64,000 bases of DNA from Pelagophyceae sp. CCMP2097 (lineage: Eukaryota > Sar > Pelagophyceae): assembly GCA_026770575.1 (NCBI GenBank), contig MU657170.1:10240-74239 (forward strand), written 5' to 3'. Numbering within the stretch: position 1 is the stretch's first letter; each line of letters begins with the position of its first letter. The position numbers and the translations under genes were made by a program. The notes under the pieces are model-generated. The model was not told where the DNA came from. It saw nothing but the letters and a program-made list of their open reading frames with translations, and ran no database searches. Positions 32,101 through 42,843 of this stretch are shown piece after piece.

Positions 32101-34231
32101 GTCGTACGGCGTGGTCATGTTCGCATCCGACGCCGACGCCGACAAGTGCAAGAGGAATTACAGAGGCCCGTGGGCGGTGTCGAGGCCTGGTTCGACGGAC
32201 CGCGGAAGACCGCCGACCCAGCCGCGAGGACTCCCGCCGAGAAGCAAGACGCCGCCGCCTGTGGTCGCGCCCGTGGCGGTGCCGCCGGCGGCGCCTTTAG
32301 CGCCCGCTTCGCGGCCCGTCTCTCCGCAGGTGGCCTCTGTAGCCGCACGCGCTGTCAAAGTCACTTGGAAACGAAAGGCCGGGTGGAAACCCACGGAGCA
32401 CGACTTGAGAGCGACTCTGGCGAAATTCGGGACGGTGGTGCGTTGCCGCGTCGGGAAAGCTTCAGCCGTTGCCATGTTTTCAAACGCTTCTGAAGCGAAG
32501 ACCGCCGTGCAAAGCAGCAGGCAATCGCCGGGCCTCTACCACTACGACCTCGCCGAAACTTTGCTCGACCCGGCCGCCAAGCCGGCGGCAGATTTGGAGG
32601 CTTCATCCCGGTGCGTCAAAGTCGCTTGGGCTTCGACGGCGCCCCCGCCAGCGGAGCAAGAGCTCTTGGTCAAGCTCGGTGTTTATGGCGCGGCGAAGCG
32701 GTGCCACGTCCGAAGCAAGTCGGCCGTGGTCATGTTTGCCGACTCGGAGTCGGCGGCGAAAGCGGTGAGGGAGTATAGAGGGCCTTGGAAACTCCGCATG
32801 GTCCTCGAAGAGAAGCCCTTCAACTTGGCTTTAGCGCCCTTGCAGGAAGAGGCCGAGTCGCCCGACGCCTTGCAGAGGCAGGAGCTGGCGAGGCAGCGGG
32901 AGAAGGAGCTGGCGGTGCAGCGGGAGAAGGAGCTGGCGCAGCAGCGGGCCCAGGCTTTGAAGCCGTTGCCGGCGAAGGTCCCGCCTTTCAAACCCGCAAG
33001 CGTATCCAAGCGCCGCCCGCGCCGCACGGCGGCGGAACTGGAAGCGCTGCAGCCGACGGACCCGCGCGACGCGACGCTTGCGGACCGATGCGTCAAGCTG
33101 TCCTGGCCAGAGGGTTCGGCACCTCGCAACGAAAAGGCTCTTGAAAAGGTGTTTGCACAAGCGGAAGCGCCGTACGTGCGCTGCGTGCTGCGGCAGCGTT
33201 CGGCGGTGGCCATGTTCGCGACGGCGAAACATGCGGATAAAGCGTGTGCGGCGGTCAACTCGAAAACTCCCTGGAGGGCAGAGAGCGCAGCCATGGCCGT
33301 CCGAGACGACGCTGAAGACGACGCCGACGACGCGAACGACGCATTAGAAGCCGCTCGAGCGCGGGCGTTGAAAGCGGCGACGATTCAAGAGGCGGTCGAA
33401 AAGGCGGACGCGGAGGATGCTTTGGAAAAGAAGACGGCCGCAGACGCCAAAGCCGCATCCATTCAAGCCGCCGTCGAAAAGGCGGACGCCGCCGACGCCT
33501 ATGAAGCCAACAAGGCGGCCGAGGCGGCGGCGAAGGCAAAGGCGGTGGCTGCTGCTGCTGCGCAGAATCTTGATCGAGTCTCAGAAGACTTTGACGACGA
33601 GGCCGTGCCGCCGCCCGTGACCGTGGCCGCGCCGCCCGTGGCCGCGCCCGTGGCCGCGCCCGTGGCCGCGCCCGTGGCCGCGCCCGTGGCCGCGCCCGTG
33701 GCCGCGCCCGTGGCCGCGCCCGTGGCCGCGCCCGTGGCCGCGCCGGTGCCGGCCGTGCCCGACGCTGCTTTCGTGGCGAAGCAGGACGCTGCATTGGCGG
33801 CGAAATCGGAGCGCGAGGCCGCGAGGTCCGCTCTCCAGGCCCACGCCCCCGCCGCCGAGGAGCCGCTGGGATCGCGGTGCTTAAAGGTGACTTTTGGGGC
33901 GGAGAAGCCGCCGAAGAAACAAGAGGCGTTGGAATCAAGTTTAAGGGATAAAGGTGTTGTCTGCGTCCGGGCCGTGCTGCGAAAAAAGTCGGCGATTCTC
34001 ATGTTCGCCTCCGCCTCTGCCGCGGCAGACGCCGAAAAAGCCATCCACGACCAGACGAACTGGCACGCCGCAATCCTCGATTCACCCACAGCGCCCGGCT
34101 TGGCCGCCGCGGGCACCGCGGGCTCCGTATGCACGTCTTGCGGCACACCTTTCGGCGACGCCAGGCGAGCGTCGTGCGCAAAGTGCGGCAGCGTGCGCAG
34201 CTCCATCGAACTCGTGGAAAACGTCGCCTGA
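29161..34231 (+). CDS. Large coiled-coil protein with six RRM-like modules and a C-terminal C4 zinc ribbon
   Basis: Exons: 29161-29299 (MYSNYGGGGYPHSQPQYPPG.., a Tyr/Pro/Gln-rich low-complexity start), 29434-29605, 29734-about 29845, and 30065-34231 (about 1388 codons). The first two joins keep phase (GTCAGT..TTTAG; GTGAGT..CATAG). The donor of the third intron is uncertain. The main exon has a PVPVAPPVAV linker, a long Ala/Glu/Arg coiled coil (about 30350-31230) and six repeats of an about 70-aa RRM-like module, each beginning VKxxW and ending in an S-A-V-x-M-F strand: AVKLTWPGT, VQVSWEAD, AVKVTWKRK, CVKVAWAST, CVKLSWPEG, CLKVTFGAE. They resemble the DNAJC17-type RRM. Charged helices and a PVAA repeat separate modules 5 and 6. 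It ends in CTSCGTPF...CAKCG, a C4 zinc ribbon of the RanBP2-like or ribosomal type. Probably an RNA-binding scaffold; the function is unknown. Confidence 0.85.
33630..33745 (+). repeat. 12-bp coding minisatellite (PVAA)n
   Basis: GCGCCCGTGGCC is repeated about nine times in a row within the RRM-array gene, encoding a Pro-Val-Ala-Ala linker. Homogeneity at the DNA level suggests recent slippage expansion. Confidence 0.9.
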
Positions 34232-34614
34232 GATGCCCCGTTTAAAACCTTCCTAAACCCCCCTTTCTACCCCTCTCTTTCGGCCACGACGGCGACCCTG
34301 GCCGTATATGGACCACGTTATGCCCTGGCGGCGTCGGGCGAAGAGGGATCCGAGGCTCCTCCCATCGAGTCTCGAAAAGGGCCTCGCGAAGAGGGCGTGC
34401 GTCCGACGCGTCTCCCACCCGTGCGCCTCTGCTGGACCCCGAAAAGGGCCCTCGATTCGGAAAACGTAAAGTTCCATTTAAGTTTCGGGCGTGTCGAGGC
34501 ATCCACGGAGTTCCAACGCGCGCCGACGGCCGCTCCCACGGAGTCGCCGACGCCCGCGCCGACGGCCGCGCCCACGGTCGCGTCCACGGCTTCTCCCACG
34601 GAGTCGCCAACGCC
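34232..34614. other. Intergenic; PT-rich coding-like remnant
   Basis: From about 34440 a plus-strand frame reads SENVKFHLSFGRVEASTEFQ, then a Pro-Thr-rich stretch (APTAAPTESPTPAPTAAPT). That style is typical of linkers in secreted algal proteins and is also seen at the C-terminus of the FG-GAP gene. It overlaps the start of the WD40 gene and has no start or partner exon I can identify. Confidence 0.35.
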
Positions 34615-35493
34615 ATGCCCCGCGGCGTCCAAGTCCTATGCACGCCAGCCGCGGGCGGCGCGCCAGCCCTCGCCGTATTCGAGCTGAGCGACGTCCTCGC
34701 CATCATCCTCCGACAGTCATCATCCTTAAACGGAATGCTAGTCACGAAGCCCGTCGCCCGAGGCACGCGAAGCACGGCGCCGGCACTGCGCAGGCTCATC
34801 TGGGAGGACCGCACCTCGCAGGGCATGGCAGTCCTCGAGGGCCACGCCGGCGCCGTGACGAGCTGCGCGTTTTCGGTCGACGGCCTGCGCGCCGTGACGG
34901 CGGGCGACGACGGTTCTGCAAAGCTCTGGAACACTGAGACGGGGGCTTTAGAGGCCTCTGTTACTTGGGGCGGCGCTTCGTCGACGACTGGGGTGTTTTG
35001 GCCTGAGAGGAAATATTTCGTTACGGTAAGCTATAACGAAGCGTCTCGCGTCGACGAACGCGTCAACGAACCGTCTCGCGTCTGGCGCGTCTGGGACGCC
35101 ACGTCTGGTGAGCTGCAGTCGACAAACCGCGGCATTGGGGGCGGTGGTGGCGCGGACTGCTGCGCTCTGTCGCCGGACGGCAAGCGACTCGCGAGGGTTT
35201 CCGACGTGGGAGCTCGAATTTGCGATTCGAAAACCGGTGCATTACAGCAGACGCTCAACCACGCCGGCATCGTCCTCGGCTGCGCCTTTTCGCACGACGG
35301 GAAGAGCGTCGCCACCGCCGGCGACGATGCGACGGTGATGCTCTGGGACGCAGAGACGGGAGAACCGATGCGGACGCTTCTGGGGCACTCGGCCGCCGTC
35401 CGCGGCTGCGCCTTTTCGCCAAATGGCAGGCGCATCCTCACTGCGAGCGCCGACGGCACGGCAAGGCTCTGGGACGTTTCACCACTCCGATGA
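34615..35493 (+). CDS. WD40-repeat protein
   Basis: A single-exon 292-aa protein. After an about 75-aa N-terminal domain (VFELSDVLAIILRQ; LVTKPVARGTRSTAPALRRL) come about five WD40 blades: LEGHAGAVTSCAFSVDG..AKLWN, WRVWDATSGEL, CCALSPDGKRLA.., CAFSHDGKSVATAGDD..MLWDAETGE and LLGHSAAVRGCAFSPNG..ARLWD. Several blades have the GH and WD dipeptides; the second and third are degenerate. The same N-terminal domain occurs in the two WD40 pseudogene fragments at 15178 and 37540, so a local gene family exists. The 3' end overlaps the convergent MFS gene by 15 bp. Specific function cannot be inferred. Confidence 0.85.
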   Translation: MPRGVQVLCTPAAGGAPALAVFELSDVLAIILRQSSSLNGMLVTKPVARGTRSTAPALRRLIWEDRTSQGMAVLEGHAGAVTSCAFSVDGLRAVTAGDDGSAKLWNTETGALEASVTWGGASSTTGVFWPERKYFVTVSYNEASRVDERVNEPSRVWRVWDATSGELQSTNRGIGGGGGADCCALSPDGKRLARVSDVGARICDSKTGALQQTLNHAGIVLGCAFSHDGKSVATAGDDATVMLWDAETGEPMRTLLGHSAAVRGCAFSPNGRRILTASADGTARLWDVSPLR

Positions 35494-37256
35494 TGACGCT
35501 TGCGCCGCCTCGCGAGACGTTGGCGCGCCGCCTCGGACGGCGCATACATGAGTAATTCTACACTCGCCACTTCTTCCGGCGGCGGTCTGGCGCGCGGCCT
35601 CGCGGGAGACCCTCCCTCCACCGATGGGACAGCGGCAGATGCTCGGCGCTTCTTCGTTTAATGAAGCAGGGGTTTCGGTTCTAGCGCGGAGGAAGAGCGG
35701 CAGCGGCGAGAGCACGAGGCAGAGCGATGCGGCGCAGAGGTACGGGAGCGCGCCCTGCGCGGGCCACCCGGGGTAGCAGCTCATCTCGAAAAGTTTGCCT
35801 CCAAGTACGGGCGTGACGATGCGCGCCGCTGCCCTCGTAGATTGAATAAGGCCCAGATTCTCCGCCCTCGCCTGCTTCGTCGGAGAGTTGGCGGCCACCA
35901 GCGTCGCGGTGGCCGTGTCCCCGACGCCGCTGCCGACTCGATTTAAAAGGTAGAAGAGGAGATGGAACGGTTGCGTCGCGACCATTGAACAACCTGCGAG
36001 GCCGATTCCGACTGCCGCGAGGCCCGTCGAACACGCCGCGTGGTCGCCGATGCCACGCAGCAGTTCCGGCACGAGCCAGAGTTGGGCGGCCACCGTCACG
36101 GCGGCGCCCGCGCTAAAAGTTGCAGACAGCTGCGGCTGCGCGTAGCCCAGGCGGTGAGCGCCAAAGAGGCAGTACGTCGCTACCGACAGCGTCAGCGACC
36201 AGCCCAGCGAGAGGGCGATGAGACGCAGCAGCGGCTGCGCCAGCCGACTTCGCAACAACAACGCGGGCGTGGCCGCGGCGGGAGAGGCGGGAGCAGAGGC
36301 GGTGCCAGCGGCCGAGGCCGAGGCCGAGGCGACGCCATCTGCGGCCACCTGGTCCGTGGCCGGCAGTGCGGCCATCGGCGCGGCCGGCGCGGCGTTGCTG
36401 CCGAGCGCGAGGATGGCGGCGGCGAAGGCTGCCGACGCGCCAAAGACACAGCGCGTCGTCAGGTGGCGCGGCACGCCGACTTGTTCAAAGGCCCATGCAA
36501 GGATCGCGACGAGCGCGGGCCCGACGACGACGCCGAGCTGCGCGCTCGCGGAGACTCTGGCGAGCGCCGCGCCCGTCTGATGCGGCCCGACGAGCTCGGC
36601 GGACGCGGCCTGGGCCACGGGCACCGACGCCGCGAATGCGCCGGCGAGGCACCTGCCCACTAAGACGCCGCGCGAGCTCGCGGAGCACGCGATGACGACG
36701 TTTGAGACCGCCGCGCCGGCGAGGCAGACGCGGAGCACCTGCAGACGGAGGCGTGAGTGGCAAGAGCGACACATGACGTGCTCGCACCTTGCGGCTGCCG
36801 ACTTTCGCCGACGACTTGACGAGCAAGGGGCAGCAGATCTAGAGGGGTTTGCGTGCGGCATCGGAATCAGGTGCTCGGACGCACCATTTGCGCTGCAGAG
36901 AAACAAGACGTGGCCACCCCAGTCTGCCACGGCGAGGCGCCAAAGCTGCGCATGTGCAGCGGCAGGCTCGAGATTGCCACACCCTCGCCGAGCATTTGGC
37001 AGAAGACACCCAACCAGATGGGAACAAGCGCCCGTGGCAGCCTGTCGCCCCCAGCCTTCCAGCGCCGCGGCGCGTCCGACGTCGGCGCGAGGGCCGTGGG
37101 CGCAGCCGCGCGGCCGCCGCGCCGCGGGCCTCGCGGCTGCAACGCGTCGACGGGCGCCCGAGGGCCGTTGAAGGCGTCGACTCCCCGTGGGCCGTTGAAG
37201 CCGCGGGCCGGCGCGCACGCGAGCGCGAACAGCAAAGCCGCGCGGCACGCCGGCAT
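35479..37256 (-). CDS. MFS transporter, probably plastid-targeted
   Basis: Two exons: 36885-37256 and 35479-36738, joined in phase 0 by a GT-AG intron (GTGCGT..CTGCAG). The product is 543 aa with about 12 hydrophobic helices; MFS-like segments include PIWLGVFCQMLGEGVAISSLP, VLRVCLAGAAVSNVVIA, VSASAQLGVVVGPALVAIL and LLFYLLNRVGSGVGDTATA. The best family match is the TetA/multidrug-type MFS. The N-terminus MPACRAALLFALACAPARGF is a signal peptide followed by Phe in an A-x-G-F-N-P-like context, which resembles the bipartite plastid-targeting presequence of heterokonts (Phe at +1 after signal cleavage). Plastid location is an inference. An Ala-rich loop lies between the two six-helix halves. The substrate is unknown. 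Confidence 0.85.
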
Positions 37257-37289
37257 GGCCGCGGGGCGAGAAGGCCGGGGCCGCGGGCG

Positions 37290-37526
37290 GGCCTAGAGGC
37301 GGCAAGAGGCCTGGTCGACTCGATCCCTGAGAACTTCGAAACTGCCTCCACTTCGAAATTGCCGCCACAGTGGCGAGTCTCTCCCAAAGACATGCGACGG
37401 ACCGTGGATGTGCCGAGTCCTGGCGGCGGCGGAGCGGCGGAGGCGACGTACGTGGACAGGCCCGGCCCGGTCGGGATCTTTATCGCCAAATCGAAGTCAC
37501 CTTTAGAAAAAATCAGCGACTCTTGA
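37290..37526 (+). CDS. Possible C-terminal exon of an unknown protein
   Basis: The open frame reads LVDSIPENFETASTSKLPPQ and then DVPSPGGGGAAEATYVDRPG to KSKSPLEKISDS, stop at 37526. The composition is protein-like, unlike the shadows around it. Upstream in the same frame it runs antisense through the MFS signal peptide exon, so the true start or acceptor is uncertain. No domain is recognised. Confidence 0.35.
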   Translation, partial: GLEAARGLVDSIPENFETASTSKLPPQWRVSPKDMRRTVDVPSPGGGGAAEATYVDRPGPVGIFIAKSKSPLEKISDS

Positions 37527-37539
37527 ACTCTGATCAATG

Positions 37540-37790
37540 GTGCGGCCCCGGGAGCGGACCCGCGTCCTCGCATTGCAGCCGCGGAGGTCCTCGAGGAGCT
37601 GCTCCGGGGCGACCTTTGCGCGCCCATCCTGCGGCTGGCAGGAAGCGCAAACGGCCTCCTCGTCACAACGCAAGCGAGATGGCCGGGCCGTGGCGCCGGT
37701 TCTGCGCAGGCTCTGGGGTGACCTGATTGCCAAGGGCGCGGCGATCCTCAAGGGACACACCGACGACATCCTGAAGGAGCTGCGCGTTAA
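37540..37790 (+). pseudogene. WD40 gene fragment (N-terminal domain and first blade)
   Basis: VLEELLRGDLCAPILRLAGS followed by NGLLVTT in one frame, then GRAVAPVLRRLWGDLIAKGA and AILKGHTDD in another. Together they match the N-terminal domain of the WD40 gene at 34615 with one frameshift. After GHTDD the similarity stops abruptly at about 37765 and the sequence becomes AT-rich. Confidence 0.6.
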
Positions 37791-37799
37791 CGATCTCAG

Positions 37800-38150
37800 A
37801 GTCGCCCGTTGGCAATTGTCTTAAAATCAATGCAATTATTCATAATCTTAAAAATTGGTCTTTTTGAGATTTAAGACGCCACCTAGCGCATTCGACGCGC
37901 GCTGAAGCGGCGAGTCCGAAACGCTACTTTTATTGTGATTTGAGAATATTGTCTTTCAGCGATAAACATCTTTTTGGACTTTTAAAAGGGGGTCAGGTCA
38001 AACTCATTCTTAATTATTTAAAAAGGTACTTCGGGTATGACATTGTGCGAGTCGCTGCAGGGCAAAATTTCAAAAATCCAAAAACTAGAGATTTGTTGCC
38101 TCCCTTGCTTTGCCTTCGCCATTCGAAAGGCGATTTCATGAATTGAGGCC
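37800..38150. other. AT-rich island, origin unknown
   Basis: Base composition falls sharply (runs such as TTATTTAAAAAGG) compared with flanking GC-rich genes. I see no gene, and no similarity to the AT-rich DNA at 44650-45100 that would make the two a pair of LTRs. It may be another transposon remnant, and also serves as the upstream region of the FG-GAP gene. Confidence 0.45.
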
Positions 38151-38214
38151 AAATGCATGGTGCAGATAACGCCTCCCCTGGGGCCGGGATCATCGCGAGG
38201 CCGCCGACGTCTTG

Positions 38215-39510
38215 ATGCGCCGGCGGCTGCTCGGCCTCTGGTGCGGCTTTTGGTGCGGCGCCGCGGGCCTGCTCTCGTTCCGGGACGAGGCTCCCGTCTG
38301 GGACGACGACTTCCCCGGCCCGGACAACCACTTCGTCAACGGCCTCGCCAGCGGCGACCTCGACGGCGACGGTTCGCCGGACCTCGTCTGGGTGACCAAG
38401 GCCAGCCAGCGCCTCTACGTCGCGCTGAGCGGCGGCGGCGGCGGCGGGTGGGACGTGCGCTACGAGGCGGCGGGCGTAGGCCGCGACGTGGCCGTCGCGG
38501 ACATGGACCTCGACGGCGACCTCGACGTGGTCTGGGGCGGCAACGGCGGCGGCCTGTGGTACGAGAACGCGCGCGGCGACGCGAGCCTTTTGCGGCCGCG
38601 CCGCGCCTTTTGCGCGCCGGGGGCGGCGCGCGGCGTCTATGCGGCGGACGTCGACGGAAACGGCCGCGCCAACGACGTCATCGTCGCAACGCAGGCGGGC
38701 GCGTTCTGGGTCGCCGGTGAATCGCTTCAGGGCGGCGGCGATTGCGCGCCCCACACGGCCCACGCCGTCGACGCGGACCTCACGGGCGCGCACTACGCGC
38801 TGCCCGCCGACGTCGACGGCGACGGTAACATCGACGTCGTCGTGGCGTCCGACGAGACCGCGCTGCGCGTCTACTACAACAGCCGCGGCGACGGTTCGTT
38901 CGCCGCCGCGGACAGCGTGGCGCTGCAGCCGGCTGGCACGGGCAACCGCGAGATTTGCGTCGCCGACTTTGACGGTGACGGCCGGCTCGACGTCGTCGCG
39001 ACTTCCAAGTTCGTCGCCGCAGTCGCCGTCGCCGTGCACTGGGGCGGCGGAGGCCGAACGTTCTCTGCCGCGCAGCCGCTCTTCGACGGCGCGGCGCGCG
39101 CGTTTTCCGTACGGTGCGCAGACTTTGACGGCGACGGCGACGTCGACGTCGTCTTCAGCGCTTGCCGAGACGTCGCGCTCTACACCGTCGAAAACCTCGG
39201 CGGCCGCAACTTCGGCCCGCCGACGCGCGTAAACGTCGCGCCAAAGTGCGCAGACGACGTCAAGCAACCGAACCGCAAACTCGTAGACATGCTCGTCGTC
39301 GCAGACGTCGACGGCGACGGCCGTCTCGACGTCGCCTACTGCTGCCGCAGGGCCGGCCTTGTCGGATGGCTGCGAAACACGCACAGACGAGAATCCCTTG
39401 GTGCGCTGACGCCCGCGCCGACCCGCGCGCCGACGCGGAGACCGACTCCCGCGCCGGCTCGCATCAAAGACCTTGGCGCCGTTCACAAAAATTACTCCTC
39501 CCGTGCGTGA
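38215..39510 (+). CDS. Secreted FG-GAP/VCBS beta-propeller protein, 3' end replaced by retroelement sequence
   Basis: Intronless. The N-terminal MRRRLLGLWCGFWCGAAGLL is a signal peptide or membrane anchor. Seven FG-GAP-type repeats follow, each with a calcium-binding D-x-D-G-D/N-G-x-x-D loop: DLDGDGSPD, DMDLDGDLD, DVDGNGRAND, DVDGDGNID, DFDGDGRLD, DFDGDGDVD, DVDGDGRLD. They make a full seven-bladed propeller of the integrin-alpha type. The tail is a PTPAPTRAPTRRPTPAP linker, usually followed by another domain in secreted proteins. Here the reading enters antisense Copia RNase H sequence at about 39461 and stops at 39510, so the natural C-terminus has been lost. Probably a cell-surface or adhesion protein. 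Confidence 0.85.
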   Translation: MRRRLLGLWCGFWCGAAGLLSFRDEAPVWDDDFPGPDNHFVNGLASGDLDGDGSPDLVWVTKASQRLYVALSGGGGGGWDVRYEAAGVGRDVAVADMDLDGDLDVVWGGNGGGLWYENARGDASLLRPRRAFCAPGAARGVYAADVDGNGRANDVIVATQAGAFWVAGESLQGGGDCAPHTAHAVDADLTGAHYALPADVDGDGNIDVVVASDETALRVYYNSRGDGSFAAADSVALQPAGTGNREICVADFDGDGRLDVVATSKFVAAVAVAVHWGGGGRTFSAAQPLFDGAARAFSVRCADFDGDGDVDVVFSACRDVALYTVENLGGRNFGPPTRVNVAPKCADDVKQPNRKLVDMLVVADVDGDGRLDVAYCCRRAGLVGWLRNTHRRESLGALTPAPTRAPTRRPTPAPARIKDLGAVHKNYSSRA

Positions 39511-41178
39511 CAGCGCCAGTCCGCGTGCTCCCACAGTCAGCTCGCTTGCGAGTGTCTCGTCCGCATACGCAGTAATCTCAAAACGGCCTTTGAACCTCGA
39601 CGAAAAAGTGATGCGCTGATTACGTACACCCACGAGGTAGCGAATCGTCTGTACAAGAGCGCGTGCATGCGTCGGTGCCCATACCTTGACGGCCGTGAGC
39701 AGCGAGTGCACTGACAATGCAATCTGTGGAAAGCATGCGCGCAAATACTGAAGAGATCCAAGTGTCTTCAGTGGGTCCAAAGGCCGTGGAGGAGAGCCGC
39801 AGGCCGAAATAGGATAAGCTGCGTCCGGATCAACCGACCATTTTGCGGGAAGTGGAGTCTCCGGGATGGCCGTAACTTCATTATAACCGACCGATTTAAG
39901 AAACAAATCCAGAGCCCGTCCCTAACTGAGTGAAATAGAGCCGCCCTCCGAGTAAGAAACTTCGATCGCAGCAATGTCCGAAATCGTGTCTTGCCATGTC
40001 ATGTCAAAACGCGCCGACAGCCGCTCGCGCACAGCCTGAACATGGTGTGCAGCACCAGAGATCGGGCAGTCGTCGACGATTGAAAGCAATATAGTCGGCT
40101 TGGCATCAACCTCGGAGCGATAAAGAAAGCACGGATGATAATCCGACTGCACAAAACCAAGTTCCTTCGTGAGAAACGGAACAAATGTCTCGAACCACCA
40201 CCTACCTGATATGGGGTGTCCATAAACCGGCTTAATAACGTGGAAGAATACGTCATGAGCCTGAAAAGGTGGCTTGCCGTGAAATTTGCGGTCAAGATAT
40301 CTCGAGAACCCCAAAGCAGGACGCATCAGGACCCACATTGACTGCTCCAGCGCATCGCCCTGTAAATAAGCTGACACCGAATCACCGCAGGCGCTACAGC
40401 CCGGCGCCGTGTGCCCAAAAGCGACCTTAAGCATAATGAAAAGGAACACACAGTTCAAATCCGCCGCAGGCGAAGCATAGCGCGGTGTCGTATCCGTGAC
40501 GAGTAGACCCTCCTGCTCCTCTGCGGAGCATAATGCTAGGTCGCTTGCCACTATAGTCGAACCATCGACCGAGGCGCGGACCTTTTTCCGGCCATCTCGG
40601 CGCGCCTTAAAAGTGACGACCATGCGATGAATTTTTGCCAAGGGATCCACGTCGCATCGTCTGACGACCTCGAGCGCGCCGTACGTCTTCAGCAGAGCAG
40701 TGTACTCCTTGTCGCACGCCTGAAACCAAGCGTCGCCGTCCGGTCCCGACAGCGCCTCCTTTAGGTCCTTGGGATCACTAGAGTCTGCAGGCACGACCAA
40801 AGCACTTGGAATCGTCTCGGCGTCGAGGTGTGCCTCTTCCGGAAGCATTGCCAACGTCATACACACGACAGATCGAGCACGAGAGCACCAAGCTTTCGTG
40901 GACATCACAGCTGTGTCCTTAACGCCTTGCACAGAGAACGAGCCCATAATGCCGTGGGCCTCGTCGAGAAGAGGGATCGGTGTAGAATCTGCCACGAAGA
41001 GGCCGCTTTGGGAGGGCACCTCGATTTCTGCTCTCGACACGTCTCGTAGCGCTGTCTCGATGGTGATTTTATCGACGTGCTCCCCTGGAGCGGCTATAAA
41101 ACACACCGAGGAAGACGTCCTCACAAGACGAAGATCGCTCTGGATCTTGCCCTTTTCCGGAAGTGGTACGACGTACAC
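39461..41178 (-). pseudogene. Copia reverse transcriptase / RNase H region, interrupted by a stop
   Basis: RT signatures: DAWFQACDKEYTALLKTYGA, HRMVVTFKARRDG, SVSAYLQGDALEQ (motif A, DVxxAFLxG-like) and LLSIVDDCPISG (motif C, the YVDD equivalent). After a TAG at 39922-39924 the same frame resumes with SVGYNEVTAIPETP and reaches FEITAYADETLASE, the RNase H start. The domain is cut off after VNGAKVFDA at about 39461, so the catalytic core of RNase H is incomplete. Confidence 0.85.
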
Positions 41179-42383
41179 AGCGCCCGGGCCAGCCGGCGTA
41201 CAGGCGCCGAGAAAATGCCGAGGTGGGCGCGATTGAACATCTTGTTTTCCGTAACACGGTACGCAATGCTGCCGTATGGTGCAAACGCGCTACAGTCCTG
41301 TTCCCCCTGCCCCATTGCACGTAGGTATCCACCTGTCAAATTTATCTGCGCCGTTGCATAAAGGTAGGAATAACCCCAGAAAGATGCACTGAGAGTGCCA
41401 TCTACGAGTGTGTTGTTGGACCGCATGAGGTCAGCTATGCGTAAGTATCCAGACTCTCCCGTCATGTGCTTCTCGGGCGAGAGAAATTCGGATGCGAGAC
41501 CGACGCGTGCCGCAGCCTCCGAGTCTGCAAACTTGCTCCCAATAAGGTCCGGAGCCATGTCCGTACGAATCATGCTAACGGGAAACCCCATCATGCGCGC
41601 GTGCGCCGTAAACGCCGCGACTTCGTAGGCCGCATCCGCTTTGGACGCAAGAAGTACCGAGTAAACCGCGGGCGGATTACGAAAAACAAAGTCACCGGCA
41701 TACCTTGCGTTTCCCATGGTTGTGCACGCAAACGGCCCCTGCAGATCAAACTCGACGACCGTGCCCGGCGGGCGGTTCCTCGTCGTATGCGAGGACGCAA
41801 AAGTCGGCTTGTACTTCATTCGGCCGAGTGTGCAGCACTGCCACGGTCCGTCTTCGATGTCATGTTCCACTGCCGGTAGACCGAGCCGCAATAGGCAGCT
41901 ATCGACGCGCTTTTCCGGCGCGTGTCCAAATATAAGGTGTGATCGGTGCTCGTTCAGTTTTAACCCTGTCATCAGAAGCGGTGCACCGGCATGTGCAAAT
42001 GGCATAACCGACCGCATTCGGACGGCGCTGTTAGCAGACGCCGCGTCCCCTGACACCGCCCCCGGCGCCGTAATCGGCGTAAAGGAGCCCAGTGCATTTG
42101 AAATGACAAGCGAAATAGTCCGAGTCGCAGCTGCCGACAAAACAACTTGAAGTGGTAATCGCGATGTGGGTATCGCCCGGTCCAGATTCAAATCGATTGC
42201 CGGTGTTAAAACCGGCTGCGATCTCCGACGCTGAACCTTTAGCACATACGCCCGTCCGACGCGAAGTAAAGGTACGCATTTTCCATTCGGCATACGCAGG
42301 TGTGCATCCAAACCGGAGTGAAAAGATACACTCTGTTCCTCGAGCTGTGCCACTGCCAACAGTTTGTGACGAATGTTTGGCAC
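41121..42383 (-). pseudogene. Copia integrase region
   Basis: A GAG-pre-integrase-like HLIFGHAPEKRVD is followed by an integrase core with acidic positions in VVEFDLQGPF, RTDMAPDLIGSKFAD and the GLASEFLSPEKHMTGESG segment, as expected for the D,D-E catalytic triad. The His/Cys finger is incomplete. The frame ends at 41121 without joining the RT frame, so an indel has broken the polyprotein. Confidence 0.75.
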
Positions 42384-42843
42384 GATACAGGATGTTATGT
42401 CGATGTCAACCGCTCCGTTTTATGTATCCACCGAAGCAAATTCCGTGCGAATTTCTAAAACGGTGTGAGCAGTGTCGTCAGCTACGGCAAACTTTGCCGG
42501 AAAATACGCTTTGCGGTCGTGGTACTGTTTCGATTCGACCATTTTACTAGGCTCTGGCCGAATATGAAAGTCTGCAGCAGAGTCGACTGTTCATAACTCG
42601 GCTTCATCTCCGGCTTCATGTGCTACGCGTGCAATCGCAGCCGCATCTTCAAAAGACGGGCCAATGCCTGGTCCTATACTGCATATGGACGTGACCGTGA
42701 AGGCGCAGCCGAATAAAGACATCGCAGTTTTTACTGCCGTCGTAGCCCATGAGCGGCGCCCAAAGCTTGAAAACCAGCTAGACTCGGATTTCCCCGCAGT
42801 GATTTCAGTCGAAGCAATGTTCGACGCAGAGCCGCCCTTCGAC

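Noticed and set aside
38014..39906. 630-codon minus-strand open frame over the FG-GAP gene
   Set aside because: Only its N-terminal part (39461-39906) is real Copia sequence. The rest is an Arg/Val/Asp-rich antisense shadow of the FG-GAP propeller gene.
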